From contig NZ_KB217482.1 in the NCBI RefSeq assembly GCF_000331305.1, forward strand, positions 1 through 64,000: 64,000 bases of DNA, written 5' to 3'. The notes under the pieces are model-generated. The model was not told where the DNA came from. It saw only the letters and a list, made by a program, of their open reading frames with translations, and ran no database searches. The translations under genes were made by a program, and so were the position numbers. Origin of the DNA: Calothrix sp. PCC 7103 (lineage in GTDB: Bacteria > Cyanobacteriota > Cyanobacteriia > Cyanobacteriales > Nostocaceae). Below are positions 26,400-35,559 of the stretch, piece by piece. Every line of letters begins with the position of its first letter. Positions within the stretch are counted from its first letter, which is position 1.

Positions 26400-28807
26400 C
26401 TTCTCAACAATTATCGGTTCCTTGCTTATGGGTTGCGGGTTTAACTAATATAATGTGCCTCAGAGAGCGGTTCGCAGTTGCGGATTTATTTGCTAAACCA
26501 GAAGAAATCCAACCAGGAATACATCTTATTCTCGTTGATTCCAAAACACCAGAAGCATTAGTACGACGAGCAGGATACCTAATTAAAGCTGCTGGGTGTA
26601 ACCCCTTAGTTTACTCTTCGCAGCAACCATTTGATGTTTTGTTATCACACGAAGCCTTAAATGCGAAGGAACTAATTACCCACATGTTTGAATTTCATCA
26701 AGATTTTGATGATTGGGTAGAGTCGCGCTCCGGTCAAAAAATTAGCACCAAAGAAGCCGAAAAGATAGCTACGGTGATAATTAAGTATGCTAGTTATCCT
26801 TTGAGCGAACTCCAAGACCTTCGCAAAAGATGCGGCGCCTCATCTTATGAGTGGAAGGAAATTGTTGACAAGTTGCGTTCGCTTCTTAAAAGTGATGACA
26901 CCACAACAGAAGTAAAAGCAGTTAGTCTCCGCGACCGAGTTATTGAAATTATCAATTCAAATCACAACAGTTCGGAACGCAAAGTAGCTTTACTTGAACT
27001 CGCTAAATCCTCCGGCGCCAACATACGGGAGTTGGAGCAGTTAGCAGAAATTATCGAGCAAGAGTTTGAGCTATCCGAAAGTAAACATGAATCCGCCTCC
27101 GAAATTGATGAGCTACTAAACCTTACTCAAACCGAACTAAATTTGTATAATTTTTTGCCTCCTAACTTAGCCCAGCCAATAATGCAGTGGTGCAGTTGGC
27201 TTTCAATTCGTCCAGAAGTTGCGCTAACCGCAGTCTTGAGTGCTGCATCGAGTTTGCATAAAGTTGGTACTGAGCTAGTTATCCACAAAGGACAAGATTT
27301 TCGCGTACCCCCTACTATATATAGTGCGCTAGTTTCTGAATCTGGGCAGCGCAAATCTCCTGTGTTTCGCACTCTTATTCGTCAACCGTTGGGAGTATTA
27401 CATACTGAAGCACGGCAGAAGTACCAGCGAGATTTAGCACAGTATGAAATTAAATATGCAGCGTGGAAAGAAGACCCACGAGGAGAGGCGCCACCAGTTA
27501 AACCAGTGCAAGAAATGTACTTTTTTACTGATGCAAATGGTGAAGGTATTAAAGCTCAAGCTTCGTTTGCACAAGAAAAATCACTGCTTGCTCTCATTGA
27601 TGAATTAGCGGGGTTATTTAATTCGGCGAATCAGTACCGTAACGGGCGAGGTTCCGATAGGCAAGATATGCTGTCATATTTTGATGGAATGGGACAAACA
27701 GTACTGCGCGCGTCTGGAGCGAAAATAGATGTTGACCGAATTTATCTAAGTATATTCGGTACTATTCAACCTGAAGTGTTAAAAAAACGTCTTGCCGATT
27801 GCACCGACCCAGACGGTCAGTGGTCGCGTATTTTGTTCGTTAACCAACCACTACAAGCTGCCACACTTAGCGATGATGACAGCGATATCAATGTTTCTGA
27901 ATTGTTAACAGGGTGTTACCGTCGAATCGATATGCGACCTGTTACGCAATACACTCTCAGTAAAGAAGCGTTTAAATGTTACCAAAAAACATATGACCAA
28001 TTAGAAAGATTAAGGGTATCGCATCCAAATTCAGGAATGCGGGCAGTTTTCTCTAAAATGGAAGGTTATATTGGGCGTTTGGCAGTTAATTTACACGTAA
28101 TTAATTATGAAGCTTGCGGGAATACGGCGCCGAATGAGATTTCACTTACCACAATTTTAAAAGCCATCGAACTTGTCAAGTTTTACATCGGTCAAATAAA
28201 ACTTATTCACCTTGATAGTGCAGCAGATACTGGTGAGCCAACAGCAGTACTAACCAAACTTATAAACGAAGTGCAGCGACGTGGCAAACTGACTGTGCGG
28301 GAAGCAACTCGCAGTTGTTTTAGTAGTCGCATCAAATCAGCAGAAGTAGTTGCTTACTTTCGAGAACTGGAAACTATGGGATATGGACGAATAGAGAAAA
28401 ATCGCAACTCAATTGCTTTGATTGCAACTGTCAGCAAAATCACAACTGTCAAACCAGCAGTCAATATAAATGTCAGCGAAAACAAAAACGTTGAAAGCGT
28501 TACAGATAAAGAATTAGAGGCAAATCAAGATAAGAATGTCAACACTGTCAACACGCATAATTCTCCAACTGAGGTTTTACACAATACAACATCTGTAGGG
28601 AACCAGGATAACAGCAATAAAAACGTAAATAAAGGTATTGATGAAAATGCTGACAATAACAATCAAACCCTTAATAATCAAGGCTTAGAACCTGTCATCA
28701 AGGAGCAGGACAACCAAATTGACGGTTCTATACCTGCTGACAATACAGCGGCGCCTTCTTCCGATTCTGTTTCGCATGACGAAATGGATAATTACACTTC
28801 AGACTGA
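26393..28807 (+). CDS. DUF3987 protein (plasmid primase/helicase-associated)
   Basis: It has 804 residues. The central region (about 235-620) matches DUF3987: RPEVALTAVLSAASSLHKVG, ALVSESGQRKSPVFRTLI (a degenerate P-loop), LLALIDELAGLFNSANQYRN, DMLSYFDGMGQTVLRASGAK. This RecA/helicase-like family is common on plasmids and phages and is often fused to primases. The N-terminal 160 residues are unassigned, and the tail is Asn-rich and disordered. AGGAGG precedes the ATG. With the ParB-like gene 49 bases downstream it forms a second replication-type module. The DNA-metabolism role follows from family context, not from direct evidence. Confidence 0.75.
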   Translation: MVASQQLSVPCLWVAGLTNIMCLRERFAVADLFAKPEEIQPGIHLILVDSKTPEALVRRAGYLIKAAGCNPLVYSSQQPFDVLLSHEALNAKELITHMFEFHQDFDDWVESRSGQKISTKEAEKIATVIIKYASYPLSELQDLRKRCGASSYEWKEIVDKLRSLLKSDDTTTEVKAVSLRDRVIEIINSNHNSSERKVALLELAKSSGANIRELEQLAEIIEQEFELSESKHESASEIDELLNLTQTELNLYNFLPPNLAQPIMQWCSWLSIRPEVALTAVLSAASSLHKVGTELVIHKGQDFRVPPTIYSALVSESGQRKSPVFRTLIRQPLGVLHTEARQKYQRDLAQYEIKYAAWKEDPRGEAPPVKPVQEMYFFTDANGEGIKAQASFAQEKSLLALIDELAGLFNSANQYRNGRGSDRQDMLSYFDGMGQTVLRASGAKIDVDRIYLSIFGTIQPEVLKKRLADCTDPDGQWSRILFVNQPLQAATLSDDDSDINVSELLTGCYRRIDMRPVTQYTLSKEAFKCYQKTYDQLERLRVSHPNSGMRAVFSKMEGYIGRLAVNLHVINYEACGNTAPNEISLTTILKAIELVKFYIGQIKLIHLDSAADTGEPTAVLTKLINEVQRRGKLTVREATRSCFSSRIKSAEVVAYFRELETMGYGRIEKNRNSIALIATVSKITTVKPAVNINVSENKNVESVTDKELEANQDKNVNTVNTHNSPTEVLHNTTSVGNQDNSNKNVNKGIDENADNNNQTLNNQGLEPVIKEQDNQIDGSIPADNTAAPSSDSVSHDEMDNYTSD

Positions 28808-28856
28808 CAGGAATGGTTACGGGAACAACAATGAAAGCTTTTAGAAGCATAAAACA

Positions 28857-30032
28857 ATGGATATTTCAACATTAAATGTGACAGAAAGTACTAACGGTCA
28901 ATTTAAAGTGACACGTAGCATTAAAATTGATCCAGAGTTTCAAAGTTTAATTCCACCGCTATCTGAATCAGAACTATCTCAACTCGAAGCCAATCTTGTT
29001 GAATCTGGCTGTATCGACCCACTAATTGTTTTGCACGGAACGAATACTCTGCTTGATGGTCATAATCGTTACTTTATTTGTACTCAACGACAAATACCGT
29101 ACTCAGTTGTAGAAATTGATTTACCCTCACGAGATGCAGCGTTAGCATGGATTGCAAATCATCAACTTGGGCGCCGCAATGTAACACCAGAAGTAGCGAG
29201 TTATCTACGTGGTAAGTGTTATTTGCATCGAAAAGGAAATCGTGAGGATAATCTTAAGCAATACTCACCGAACTGCAAAAGTTGCATATCGGTAGAAGAT
29301 AACAACCCACCGAACGGAAAAAGTTGCATATCGGTGGAAGATGACAACTCACCGAACTGCAAAAGTTGCATATCGGTAAATACAGCCAAAAAACTGGCAG
29401 AACAATATAAGGTAGGCGAACGTACTATTCATAATGATGCTCGCTTTGCTTCAGCAGTTGATACGCTCGAAGAAGCTCTTGGTACTTCTGTAAAGCATCA
29501 AATTCTTAGACGCGATGCAAAATTAACTAAAAAAGATGTACTATCCATAGCGTCTGCTGCACGCAATTCGGGTAAGGAGGTTGCCAAAACAATACTTTCC
29601 AACAAGCTGAATAAAACAGATATTGTCGAGCAAATAAAAAACAAGCAGCGTGTACCTAACCCACATTACAAGGGTCAAGTTTGCCAAATAATTGCGTGCG
29701 GTGATAAGGAGCTTAAAAAATTTGCGGGTTGTTGGGCGATAATTATTCAGGTCAACGAACATAGTTGTAATATTCAAACCTGGAGGGAGGACATTCCAAC
29801 GGTGAAACCTGAAAACCTTAAACCGCTTGATGGTGTAGACGAAACTCTCGCGGCTAAAAATTTTGAGCGCATTCGTAAGTTGGCAGATAAAGTGTATCTT
29901 GAGTATGACCCAATGCATGTAGGCGCCGTCGAAGCATTGGCATTTTTACCAGACCCATCACAACTTACACCCAAACAAAAACGAATGCTCGCATTTTTAG
30001 AAAAAGAGTACAATTTAGAGTTTGTGGAATAG
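28857..30032 (+). CDS. ParB-like nuclease-domain protein, paralogue of the gene at 4058-5209
   Basis: This 391-residue protein is colinear with the first copy: ParB N-domain (LLDGHNRYFICTQRQIPYSV, DAALAWIANHQLGRRNVTPE), three in-frame repeat units (residues about 137-174, built on PNCKSCISV), an HTH-like stretch (QYKVGERTIHNDARFASAVD), then YKGQVCQII and the C-terminal HVGAVEALAFLPDPSQLTPK. The two proteins share long identical stretches outside the repeats, yet the repeat core has a different sequence. It follows the DUF3987 gene and is likely a replication or partition factor of a second module. Confidence 0.85.
   Translation: MDISTLNVTESTNGQFKVTRSIKIDPEFQSLIPPLSESELSQLEANLVESGCIDPLIVLHGTNTLLDGHNRYFICTQRQIPYSVVEIDLPSRDAALAWIANHQLGRRNVTPEVASYLRGKCYLHRKGNREDNLKQYSPNCKSCISVEDNNPPNGKSCISVEDDNSPNCKSCISVNTAKKLAEQYKVGERTIHNDARFASAVDTLEEALGTSVKHQILRRDAKLTKKDVLSIASAARNSGKEVAKTILSNKLNKTDIVEQIKNKQRVPNPHYKGQVCQIIACGDKELKKFAGCWAIIIQVNEHSCNIQTWREDIPTVKPENLKPLDGVDETLAAKNFERIRKLADKVYLEYDPMHVGAVEALAFLPDPSQLTPKQKRMLAFLEKEYNLEFVE
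29267..29377. repeat. Three tandem in-frame 27-bp palindromes (42-bp period), second version
   Basis: Cores lie at 29267-29293, 29309-29335 and 29351-29377. Copies 1 and 3 are identical: ACCGA, TGCAA, centre AAG, TTGCA, TCGGT, again with AC and TA spacers. Copy 2 has GGAAA as left inner arm, as in the first ParB-like gene, but TTGCA on the right, so it is a half-and-half chimera whose inner arms mismatch. The 42-bp period keeps the frame. Confidence 0.95.
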
Positions 30033-30066
30033 GCGTAGCAAATAAAGCAGTCCTATGCAGTCTATC

Positions 30067-30091
30067 CTTAAGTAAGAACTTTTTACTTAAG
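30067..30091 (+). terminator. Hairpin after the ParB-like gene
   Basis: CTTAAGTAA (30067-30075) and TTACTTAAG (30083-30091) pair perfectly around a 7-base loop and are followed by TATTGTTTG. It is a likely transcription end for the DUF3987/ParB module. The 240 bases from here to the next gene contain only a weak 28-codon frame. Confidence 0.55.
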
Positions 30092-30332
30092 TATTGTTTG
30101 TAATAGGTAAGATTATGAGGCACATCCATAAGGTTTGGGGTAAACGAGTTTATCGAGCCGTTATATCGACAATTGAAGCTATTGATAACCAGTTAGGATG
30201 AACCAGGAGTGTCAACCGCCTAATATTAAGTGCAAGAAAACGGGGAAGGAGAAAGGTAGTCGATTTTTTAATGCTATTGTCCTTGTAAATCAGACTAAAT
30301 CGTTTGCAAGAAGTTCGAGCGTTTCTGGTTAC

Positions 30333-31235
30333 CTAGCAAGCTAAATTCACTTTTTCAATCCTGTGCGCGACATTTTCCTCCGCACAAGCTCTCAAAACTT
30401 CACCAGCTTTGGTGTTGCCACGAGTCGCGAAAAACTCCCAAATAATTAACCAATCACGAATTCCAAGAGTATCCACAATTGTTTCTCCCTCATTTGTATG
30501 CACCTTGCATCGTATAGTTCTCCCTGTAAATCCTTTGTTTTGTAACTTATTTAACTTTCTAGGAGTTAAAGCAAGGGCTGATATCCAATCAACTGTCTGC
30601 CCGATTATACCTAATCCAGATTTAAGACTAATGCGTATCTCTGAGCCAGATAGTGGGATTACTTCCAACGAAGCTTCTTTTTCAAGTGGCAAGGTAATAG
30701 GAAAAGCCATTTCATCGCTTTGTAAACAAGGGTTTCCACTTGTCTTTTTTACGCTTGGCTTAAAAGATATTACCAATTCCCTTAAAAAATACTTACATTG
30801 GCAATGAGGTGGGATTAATGCAGAGTGTACAAGATACTGCCAGTAATCAATAACAGTTGACCAGGGATAGACCGAAATAACTTGCATATTAGGTAGCCTT
30901 ACCTGAATATCTGTTATATTGTGCTGTTTGATATAAGTTTTAGCACTGTGTCTAGATTTTCCAACTGCTGTTGACATTTGGCGCTCACTCATAACTAAGT
31001 CTCCGTTAGGAAGCTTGTAAGCAGCACAACTAAATTGCTTCCATTGGAAAGATGCTGCATCAACTTTTGGAAATTTGTCTGAACTCTGGTCTTGGGGAAA
31101 CATTTGTGTCATGACTTTCGGTGTATGTTTTATTAACTTGGCCTGACCGTCATTTGCGATGCAAAACGCTCCTAAAAAGTCAAAATTTGGAGTTTTGGAG
31201 TTATTGACATCTTCGTGTGCAGTAGCCGTTAGCAT
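30333..31235 (-). CDS. Unknown protein with phage-regulator-like N-terminal half
   Basis: In this 300-residue protein, residues about 65-135 (AAYKLPNGDLVMSERQMSTA, VGKSRHSAKTYIKQHNI, YPWSTVIDYWQYL) resemble cyanobacterial proteins with an antirepressor- or BRO-like helix-turn-helix. The C-terminal half (PLSGSEIRISLKSGLGIIGQ, RDWLIIWEFFATRGNTKAGE) has a segment suggestive of a DNA-binding KilA/BRO-type tail. There are no GGCGCC sites inside, unlike most neighbours. It is monocistronic and faces away from a long AT-rich spacer. Confidence 0.5.
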   Translation of the reverse strand: MLTATAHEDVNNSKTPNFDFLGAFCIANDGQAKLIKHTPKVMTQMFPQDQSSDKFPKVDAASFQWKQFSCAAYKLPNGDLVMSERQMSTAVGKSRHSAKTYIKQHNITDIQVRLPNMQVISVYPWSTVIDYWQYLVHSALIPPHCQCKYFLRELVISFKPSVKKTSGNPCLQSDEMAFPITLPLEKEASLEVIPLSGSEIRISLKSGLGIIGQTVDWISALALTPRKLNKLQNKGFTGRTIRCKVHTNEGETIVDTLGIRDWLIIWEFFATRGNTKAGEVLRACAEENVAHRIEKVNLAC

Positions 31236-31970
31236 TGGCTTGCCTAAGTTAGACTGTTTACACTACAAAGCTAGCAGACTAGAATCTTGTTTCTAGTTTA
31301 CAAGAATTTCAAAGCTTCAGAAAAGGCTGACACCACTTGGGAATCAAATTTTTACAAGTATGCCCTGAGAAGCTTTAGGTATATTGACAACTGCTTCATA
31401 ATTTGAGTGTCATTCAAATAACACAAACTATTTGCTTTGTTTCGATGAAGATGTGGCAGACATGCAACCCTGAAAAATCTGAGTGTGAATTGTATTCTAA
31501 AAACCACACTGAGATTACTAAGTTTTATCTAGCATAAGAAGCCCTAAGAGAATTTGCTTAGGTAAGATACAAAACTTCATTTATTTCAATCGACAGCAAA
31601 TACTTCCAATAAATAATTTGCAAATTAATAAAAATAATGAATATTTTTTAAAATTACTTGTATATTAAATGCAATTTTGCTAGCTCATAACTGTCAGTTA
31701 TTAACCTTCAAGTATATGGTTTTTTGCTGCATAATTTTATTTTAGATGATGGTTAAGAAAAAATTATATAAGTTTTATTTTAGTATATTTTTAACAAATT
31801 AAATCATGAGTTATGGTAATTTATAAGTATTATTACACAATCTAAGCAATTTTATAGTTAAAATTTGCTACATAAGTAAAAAGACTATTTGAGTTTACTG
31901 ATATTTATGAGTATGAATATTGTTAGAGCTTTAAAATAAAAATATAAAACTAGAACAAAAAATACTTCCT
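31236..31970. other. Long AT-rich divergent spacer
   Basis: 735 bp separate two divergent genes. The right half (about 31560-31960) is very AT-rich. I see no ORF of note, no clear iterons and no strong hairpin. It could hold promoters for both genes, and an origin is possible but unsupported. Confidence 0.5.
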
Positions 31971-32630
31971 ATGCCCAAGAAAAAATGTGGCTTTGGTTTT
32001 ATTTGTGCGTCAATGATGATGCAGCCAGGTTTAGAAGTGTATGAATGTCCTAATTACAGAACTTGCAGTTTAGCTAGCGACTTAACCGCAGAGGAAGAAG
32101 TTGAGTTGATAATAGTTCGGCAAATCCAAACATCACAAAAGCAAGGAGAATTTAAATACGTTCACGATAAAATTAGAATTAACAGGCGCCAAGCAGCAAT
32201 AATGATGTTGATGAGTCGAGCATGTCCTCAGTCGCTAGAGTCGTTGAGTATACATGAACTAATAAATCAGGTTGGCGCCAGTTTAGATCAACTACGTTCG
32301 CGTCTCGCTCAATTTGAAGGGCAATATATTGCACCCGAAAGTTGCGAGGTTCATAGTTATAATGTCAAACGTCCAAGGTCTCGTTTGACTGAACAAGGTG
32401 TTGAATCGTACCGTCGTGCTTACCAGTACAATAAGTTGACAGCGATGAAACCGATATTTGAACCGTTTGAAAGACAAGTAAAAGTTAGAGTAATTCATCT
32501 GAGTCGCAGTGACGACCCTCGAAACTTGGAGGCAAGAGAAGGTATTGAGCGTCGAAATAAAGTTACCCAAGTCAGGACAAAGTTGAAATTGATAGAACAA
32601 GCGCTCGCGGACGCTTTGGCGTTGCTGTGA
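31971..32630 (+). CDS. Unknown basic protein with N-terminal cysteine cluster, 219 aa
   Basis: The N-terminus holds four cysteines (KKCGFGFICASMMM, YECPNYRTCSLA) that could bind zinc or an iron-sulphur cluster. The rest is helical and basic (RSRLTEQGVESYRRAYQYNK, VRVIHLSRSDDPRNLEAREG). I believe similar proteins occur on cyanobacterial plasmids but know no function. It contains two GGCGCC sites, and a strong hairpin follows the stop, so it appears to be a real, separately terminated gene. Confidence 0.6.
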   Translation: MPKKKCGFGFICASMMMQPGLEVYECPNYRTCSLASDLTAEEEVELIIVRQIQTSQKQGEFKYVHDKIRINRRQAAIMMLMSRACPQSLESLSIHELINQVGASLDQLRSRLAQFEGQYIAPESCEVHSYNVKRPRSRLTEQGVESYRRAYQYNKLTAMKPIFEPFERQVKVRVIHLSRSDDPRNLEAREGIERRNKVTQVRTKLKLIEQALADALALL

Positions 32631-33034
32631 AAGGAGTGCGGCGAGGTGTCCGTGGTTTGATTGGGCTTGTGACACTGTTCTAGCTAGTTTATAAATTATA
32701 AAGCTAGAACACAATCACATTAAATATTGAATTACCTACGGTAGGCGCTCTCCAGACTTACCTATTTACGCTTTTTATTTTTCTTGGCGCTTTTTTCTTC
32801 AGAAGAAGATTATTTATAGATATAAAGACGGAGGTACTTACTATGGCATCTTAGACCGACCAAAAAATTTTTGTGGAATAAACATTTGGTTGCCTTATGA
32901 CCAGAAGCAGCTAGAAAAATATAGTTATTTATAAGTTTACACCGATATAAAATTATTAGAACTTTATAAGACGGAGCTATTTCCTTAAGTCCTTATGTTG
33001 ATAATAGAATTGGAATGTGAAGGATGAATTTAAT
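32631..33034. other. Spacer between convergent genes
   Basis: Apart from the hairpin at 32676-32711 I see no gene in these 404 bp. ATGGCATCTTAG follows a good GGAGG (about 32840) but encodes only three residues. AGACGGAG followed by G or C recurs about 140 bases later, without clear meaning. Confidence 0.5.
32676..32711. terminator. Hairpin between convergent genes
   Basis: TGTTCTAGCT (32676-32685) and AGCTAGAACA (32702-32711) are perfect 10-bp arms around a 16-base AT-rich loop. The location between convergent genes suggests a transcription stop for the 31971 gene, possibly used from both sides. It lacks a U tract, so the call is moderate. Confidence 0.5.
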
Positions 33035-33517
33035 TTAAGCTCTTCTACGTTTATGGATGCTAATAACGCTGTCCATCAATTTAGCTTTTGATTCATCTCC
33101 TTGAGCAGAATAAAGATTTTTGGCTTTTTCTAGTTCGGATATTCCAGCTTTGTATTTACCTTGACAAATGAAAGCACTTCCTCGACCTTCATAAGCAGTG
33201 GGCATTTTGGAATTTAATGTCAATGCTTTATTAAAATAATTTACTGCGTCTGCACACTTTGTTTTTTGTTTTAGTTCTTCGCTTCCTGATAATCTGAATG
33301 TTTTGTTGGCAATTAGGGAAGTTCCATATTGTACGTAGTCATCAGCTGTTTTTAATTCTTTAGGTTTATCGGGAAGTTTGGAGAAGGAGTTTATCCATAG
33401 GTAAAGACCACCTAACAAGCCAATGGTGAACATTCCAAATAAAAATTTTAGTGGATTTTGCGAAGCTTGTCTTGCTCCAAGTATCATTTGTAATTGCTCG
33501 AATTGCCAGCGAGACAT
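33035..33517 (-). CDS. Membrane-anchored TPR-like protein
   Basis: This 160-residue protein has a short N-terminus, one membrane helix (FLFGMFTIGLLGGLYLWI, residues about 26-43) and a tetratricopeptide-type domain facing the other side (DAVNYFNKALTLNSKMPTAY, YKAGISELEKAKNLYSAQGD). TPR domains bind proteins. The gene lies 67 bases downstream of the relaxase on the same strand, so it may be co-transcribed and help dock transfer components, though that is inference. Confidence 0.65.
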   Translation of the reverse strand: MSRWQFEQLQMILGARQASQNPLKFLFGMFTIGLLGGLYLWINSFSKLPDKPKELKTADDYVQYGTSLIANKTFRLSGSEELKQKTKCADAVNYFNKALTLNSKMPTAYEGRGSAFICQGKYKAGISELEKAKNLYSAQGDESKAKLMDSVISIHKRRRA

Positions 33518-33584
33518 AGTTTAGGCTCCTTTGTAAATTTGATGGAGACGTGACATGTCACGTCTCTACATTTCAATTCAGGTT

Positions 33585-35360
33585 TTAATGTTCTAGCTGT
33601 TTTTGTTTTTTGGTTTGTTGGGTAGGTGTTTGTTTTTCGAGTTGTTCATTCCAATCTTTGGCTTTGGGTCGCAGTCGGGTGGCGTGAGGTATTATCTCCT
33701 TGATTTGTTTAGAAATTTCGTCACCTGCTGGGTCGTTGTCGTAAGCTGCAATTATTGTGGGAATGTTTCTGAAAGATTCGGAGGTTGGTAAGGAGCGCGC
33801 GCTATCTGCTGCTAAGTATAATATTTTTTCATTCGGCGCCATCAAGCTTGCTATTGAAAGTGCTTCGATGGGTGATTTTACGAGAACAGCGCGTGTAATT
33901 GGGTCGGATGCTTGTCCACCGATGGTTAGGTGGAACCATCCAGCGGTACGTTTTGTGTCTGGCGCAAATCCAATGAATGGATTCCTTGAACCTATAGTAC
34001 CGCGTAAGTAGGCGCCTGTGGTTTCTCCGGCAAGATTTCTCATTATAAATACTACGTTAGCATTTTTGTCAGCGTAAATTAAGTTATTGGTGTGAAGAGC
34101 TTGGATTAAAGGCTCGGATAATTTTCTTGATTTGGTCAGATATTTTTGGACTTCACGCCAATGAGATTTATCGGCGCCTGGTGGGGTAAATTTATTTGAG
34201 TTATTGGTTAAATTATATTTGCTGATTTGTTCGGTTTGGGTTCTGATATGATGGGTAACAGCTTTAGCAATTTCTTGAGAGTTAAAGCGCTCGGCTAACC
34301 ATTTAAGTGCATCTTTAAAATCACATTGGTTGACGTGCATTACTAAATCAATTGCACCACCTCCACCTTTTTGATTGGCGCCGAAGTCATAAAATTTTGC
34401 GTCAACAATACTAATAATATGGTTATTTCCTCTCCAACGATTATTACCTTTTTTATCAAGAAATAATCCCAACTGGTAAGCAACATCATCTAATGGTAAG
34501 TCGCGCAGAAGTTCAGCTTGTGTCCTTAATGAGATTACTTCTTGTTCGAGCATCTTGACACGCTGCTCTAATTTCTGCCGTTCGCGTTCAGAAGATAAAG
34601 CAGTTTCGGCAAGTTCTCCTTTTTCTTTAAGAATACGTGCGCGGTCGGCTAACTGACTATTAATTATATCAAGATTAGATTGAAGAGCTTGTTTCAATTC
34701 TTCACGGTAAATAAAAGCACTTTGATTTTGTTTAGGTTTAGGTAAATCCTCAAAATTTATATTGTCAGATTTTTGATTAACTTCAGCATAATATTTTTTC
34801 ACCGATGTATGGGTTGCCTTTGAACCTTTAACTCCTCGTTCAATGCCAAGATGTTTTACAGCATTGGCAAAACTGTCTTGCATCTCAGATAATTGTTGCC
34901 TACCGTTAAAAAACGCGCGCGAGTTGAGACGATTCCTATTATCAATTGGCACAATGTAAGCGTGAATATGAGGAGTCGCTTCATCTAAATGTAACTCCGC
35001 TCTCACTACTTTATCTTGATAACGTTCGAGTAACCAGTTAGTAGAAGCAACTGCAAATTCATCAACTAGTTCTTTATTATACGCTCCAGCTTGCGAAGGA
35101 TTATCTGGACGAAAATATTGCGGACTAGCACTCAGCAATATTTCAACACCTAACACAGCATTTGAACGAATCGTTTGGGCGCCGATTTTATCTCTAAACA
35201 AAGTCTCTAATGCTACATTACTGGCGCCAATCAGCCGAATATTTTGAACCGAGTAATCAGCATTTGGGGTGTAACGTTCTCTAGTAGTATGCTGCGAACT
35301 ACTTCCCAGTTCTCCCCAATTCTTAATTTTCTGAATTCTACAAATTGCGTAAGTAGCCAT
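33585..35360 (-). CDS. MobV-type relaxase fused to a primase-like CHC2/Toprim region
   Basis: It has 591 residues. Residues 1-195 form a MobV (Pre/Mob) relaxase with HLDEATPHIH at 124-133, the metal-binding histidine motif, and CRIQKIKNW near the start. A coiled coil lies around 240-285. Residues about 290-360 (QLGLFLDKKGNNRWRGNNHI, GAIDLVMHVNQCDFKDALKW) resemble the CHC2/DUF3991 primase region without obvious zinc cysteines. Residues about 490-570 contain Toprim-like VKSPIEALS and AAYDNDPAGDE. The protein should nick oriT and may prime the complementary strand in the recipient. Hairpins lie directly upstream. Confidence 0.85.
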   Translation of the reverse strand: MATYAICRIQKIKNWGELGSSSQHTTRERYTPNADYSVQNIRLIGASNVALETLFRDKIGAQTIRSNAVLGVEILLSASPQYFRPDNPSQAGAYNKELVDEFAVASTNWLLERYQDKVVRAELHLDEATPHIHAYIVPIDNRNRLNSRAFFNGRQQLSEMQDSFANAVKHLGIERGVKGSKATHTSVKKYYAEVNQKSDNINFEDLPKPKQNQSAFIYREELKQALQSNLDIINSQLADRARILKEKGELAETALSSERERQKLEQRVKMLEQEVISLRTQAELLRDLPLDDVAYQLGLFLDKKGNNRWRGNNHIISIVDAKFYDFGANQKGGGGAIDLVMHVNQCDFKDALKWLAERFNSQEIAKAVTHHIRTQTEQISKYNLTNNSNKFTPPGADKSHWREVQKYLTKSRKLSEPLIQALHTNNLIYADKNANVVFIMRNLAGETTGAYLRGTIGSRNPFIGFAPDTKRTAGWFHLTIGGQASDPITRAVLVKSPIEALSIASLMAPNEKILYLAADSARSLPTSESFRNIPTIIAAYDNDPAGDEISKQIKEIIPHATRLRPKAKDWNEQLEKQTPTQQTKKQKQLEH

Positions 35361-35369
35361 CGGTCTTAG

Positions 35370-35399
35370 ACACTTTGAAAAGTGTTGCTATATAAGCAA
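35370..35399. other. Candidate origin of transfer (oriT) hairpins
   Basis: Nine bases before the relaxase start lie two adjacent inverted repeats: ACACTTT-GA-AAAGTGT (35370-35385) and TTGCT-ATATA-AGCAA (35385-35399). MobV relaxases usually nick next to a hairpin just upstream of their own gene, and the pMV158 site also contains an AAAGTATAGTGTG-type stem. No nick site can be assigned with certainty. Confidence 0.5.
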
Positions 35400-35559
35400 A
35401 GCCTGCTGTGAGCAAACTTTTTAATGGCATTTTCTCACGTTGAGTAATGTGAAATTTATTCAAGGTATGCTTTGTCAATAATTGTTTTTAGTTCTTCATA
35501 AAATATTTACAGCGCTTAAAAAAACTTAAGAACTTCAAGGAGAGGCGCCGTCTACAAAA

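Noticed and set aside
30115-30201. 28-codon frame (MRHIHKVWGKRVYRAVISTI...) after the ParB-like gene
   Set aside because: Short, lies after a hairpin terminator, weak ribosome binding site and no recognisable relative.
31560-31960. AT-rich stretch as plasmid origin
   Set aside because: AT richness alone is not enough. I found no iterons, DnaA boxes or adjacent rep gene there.
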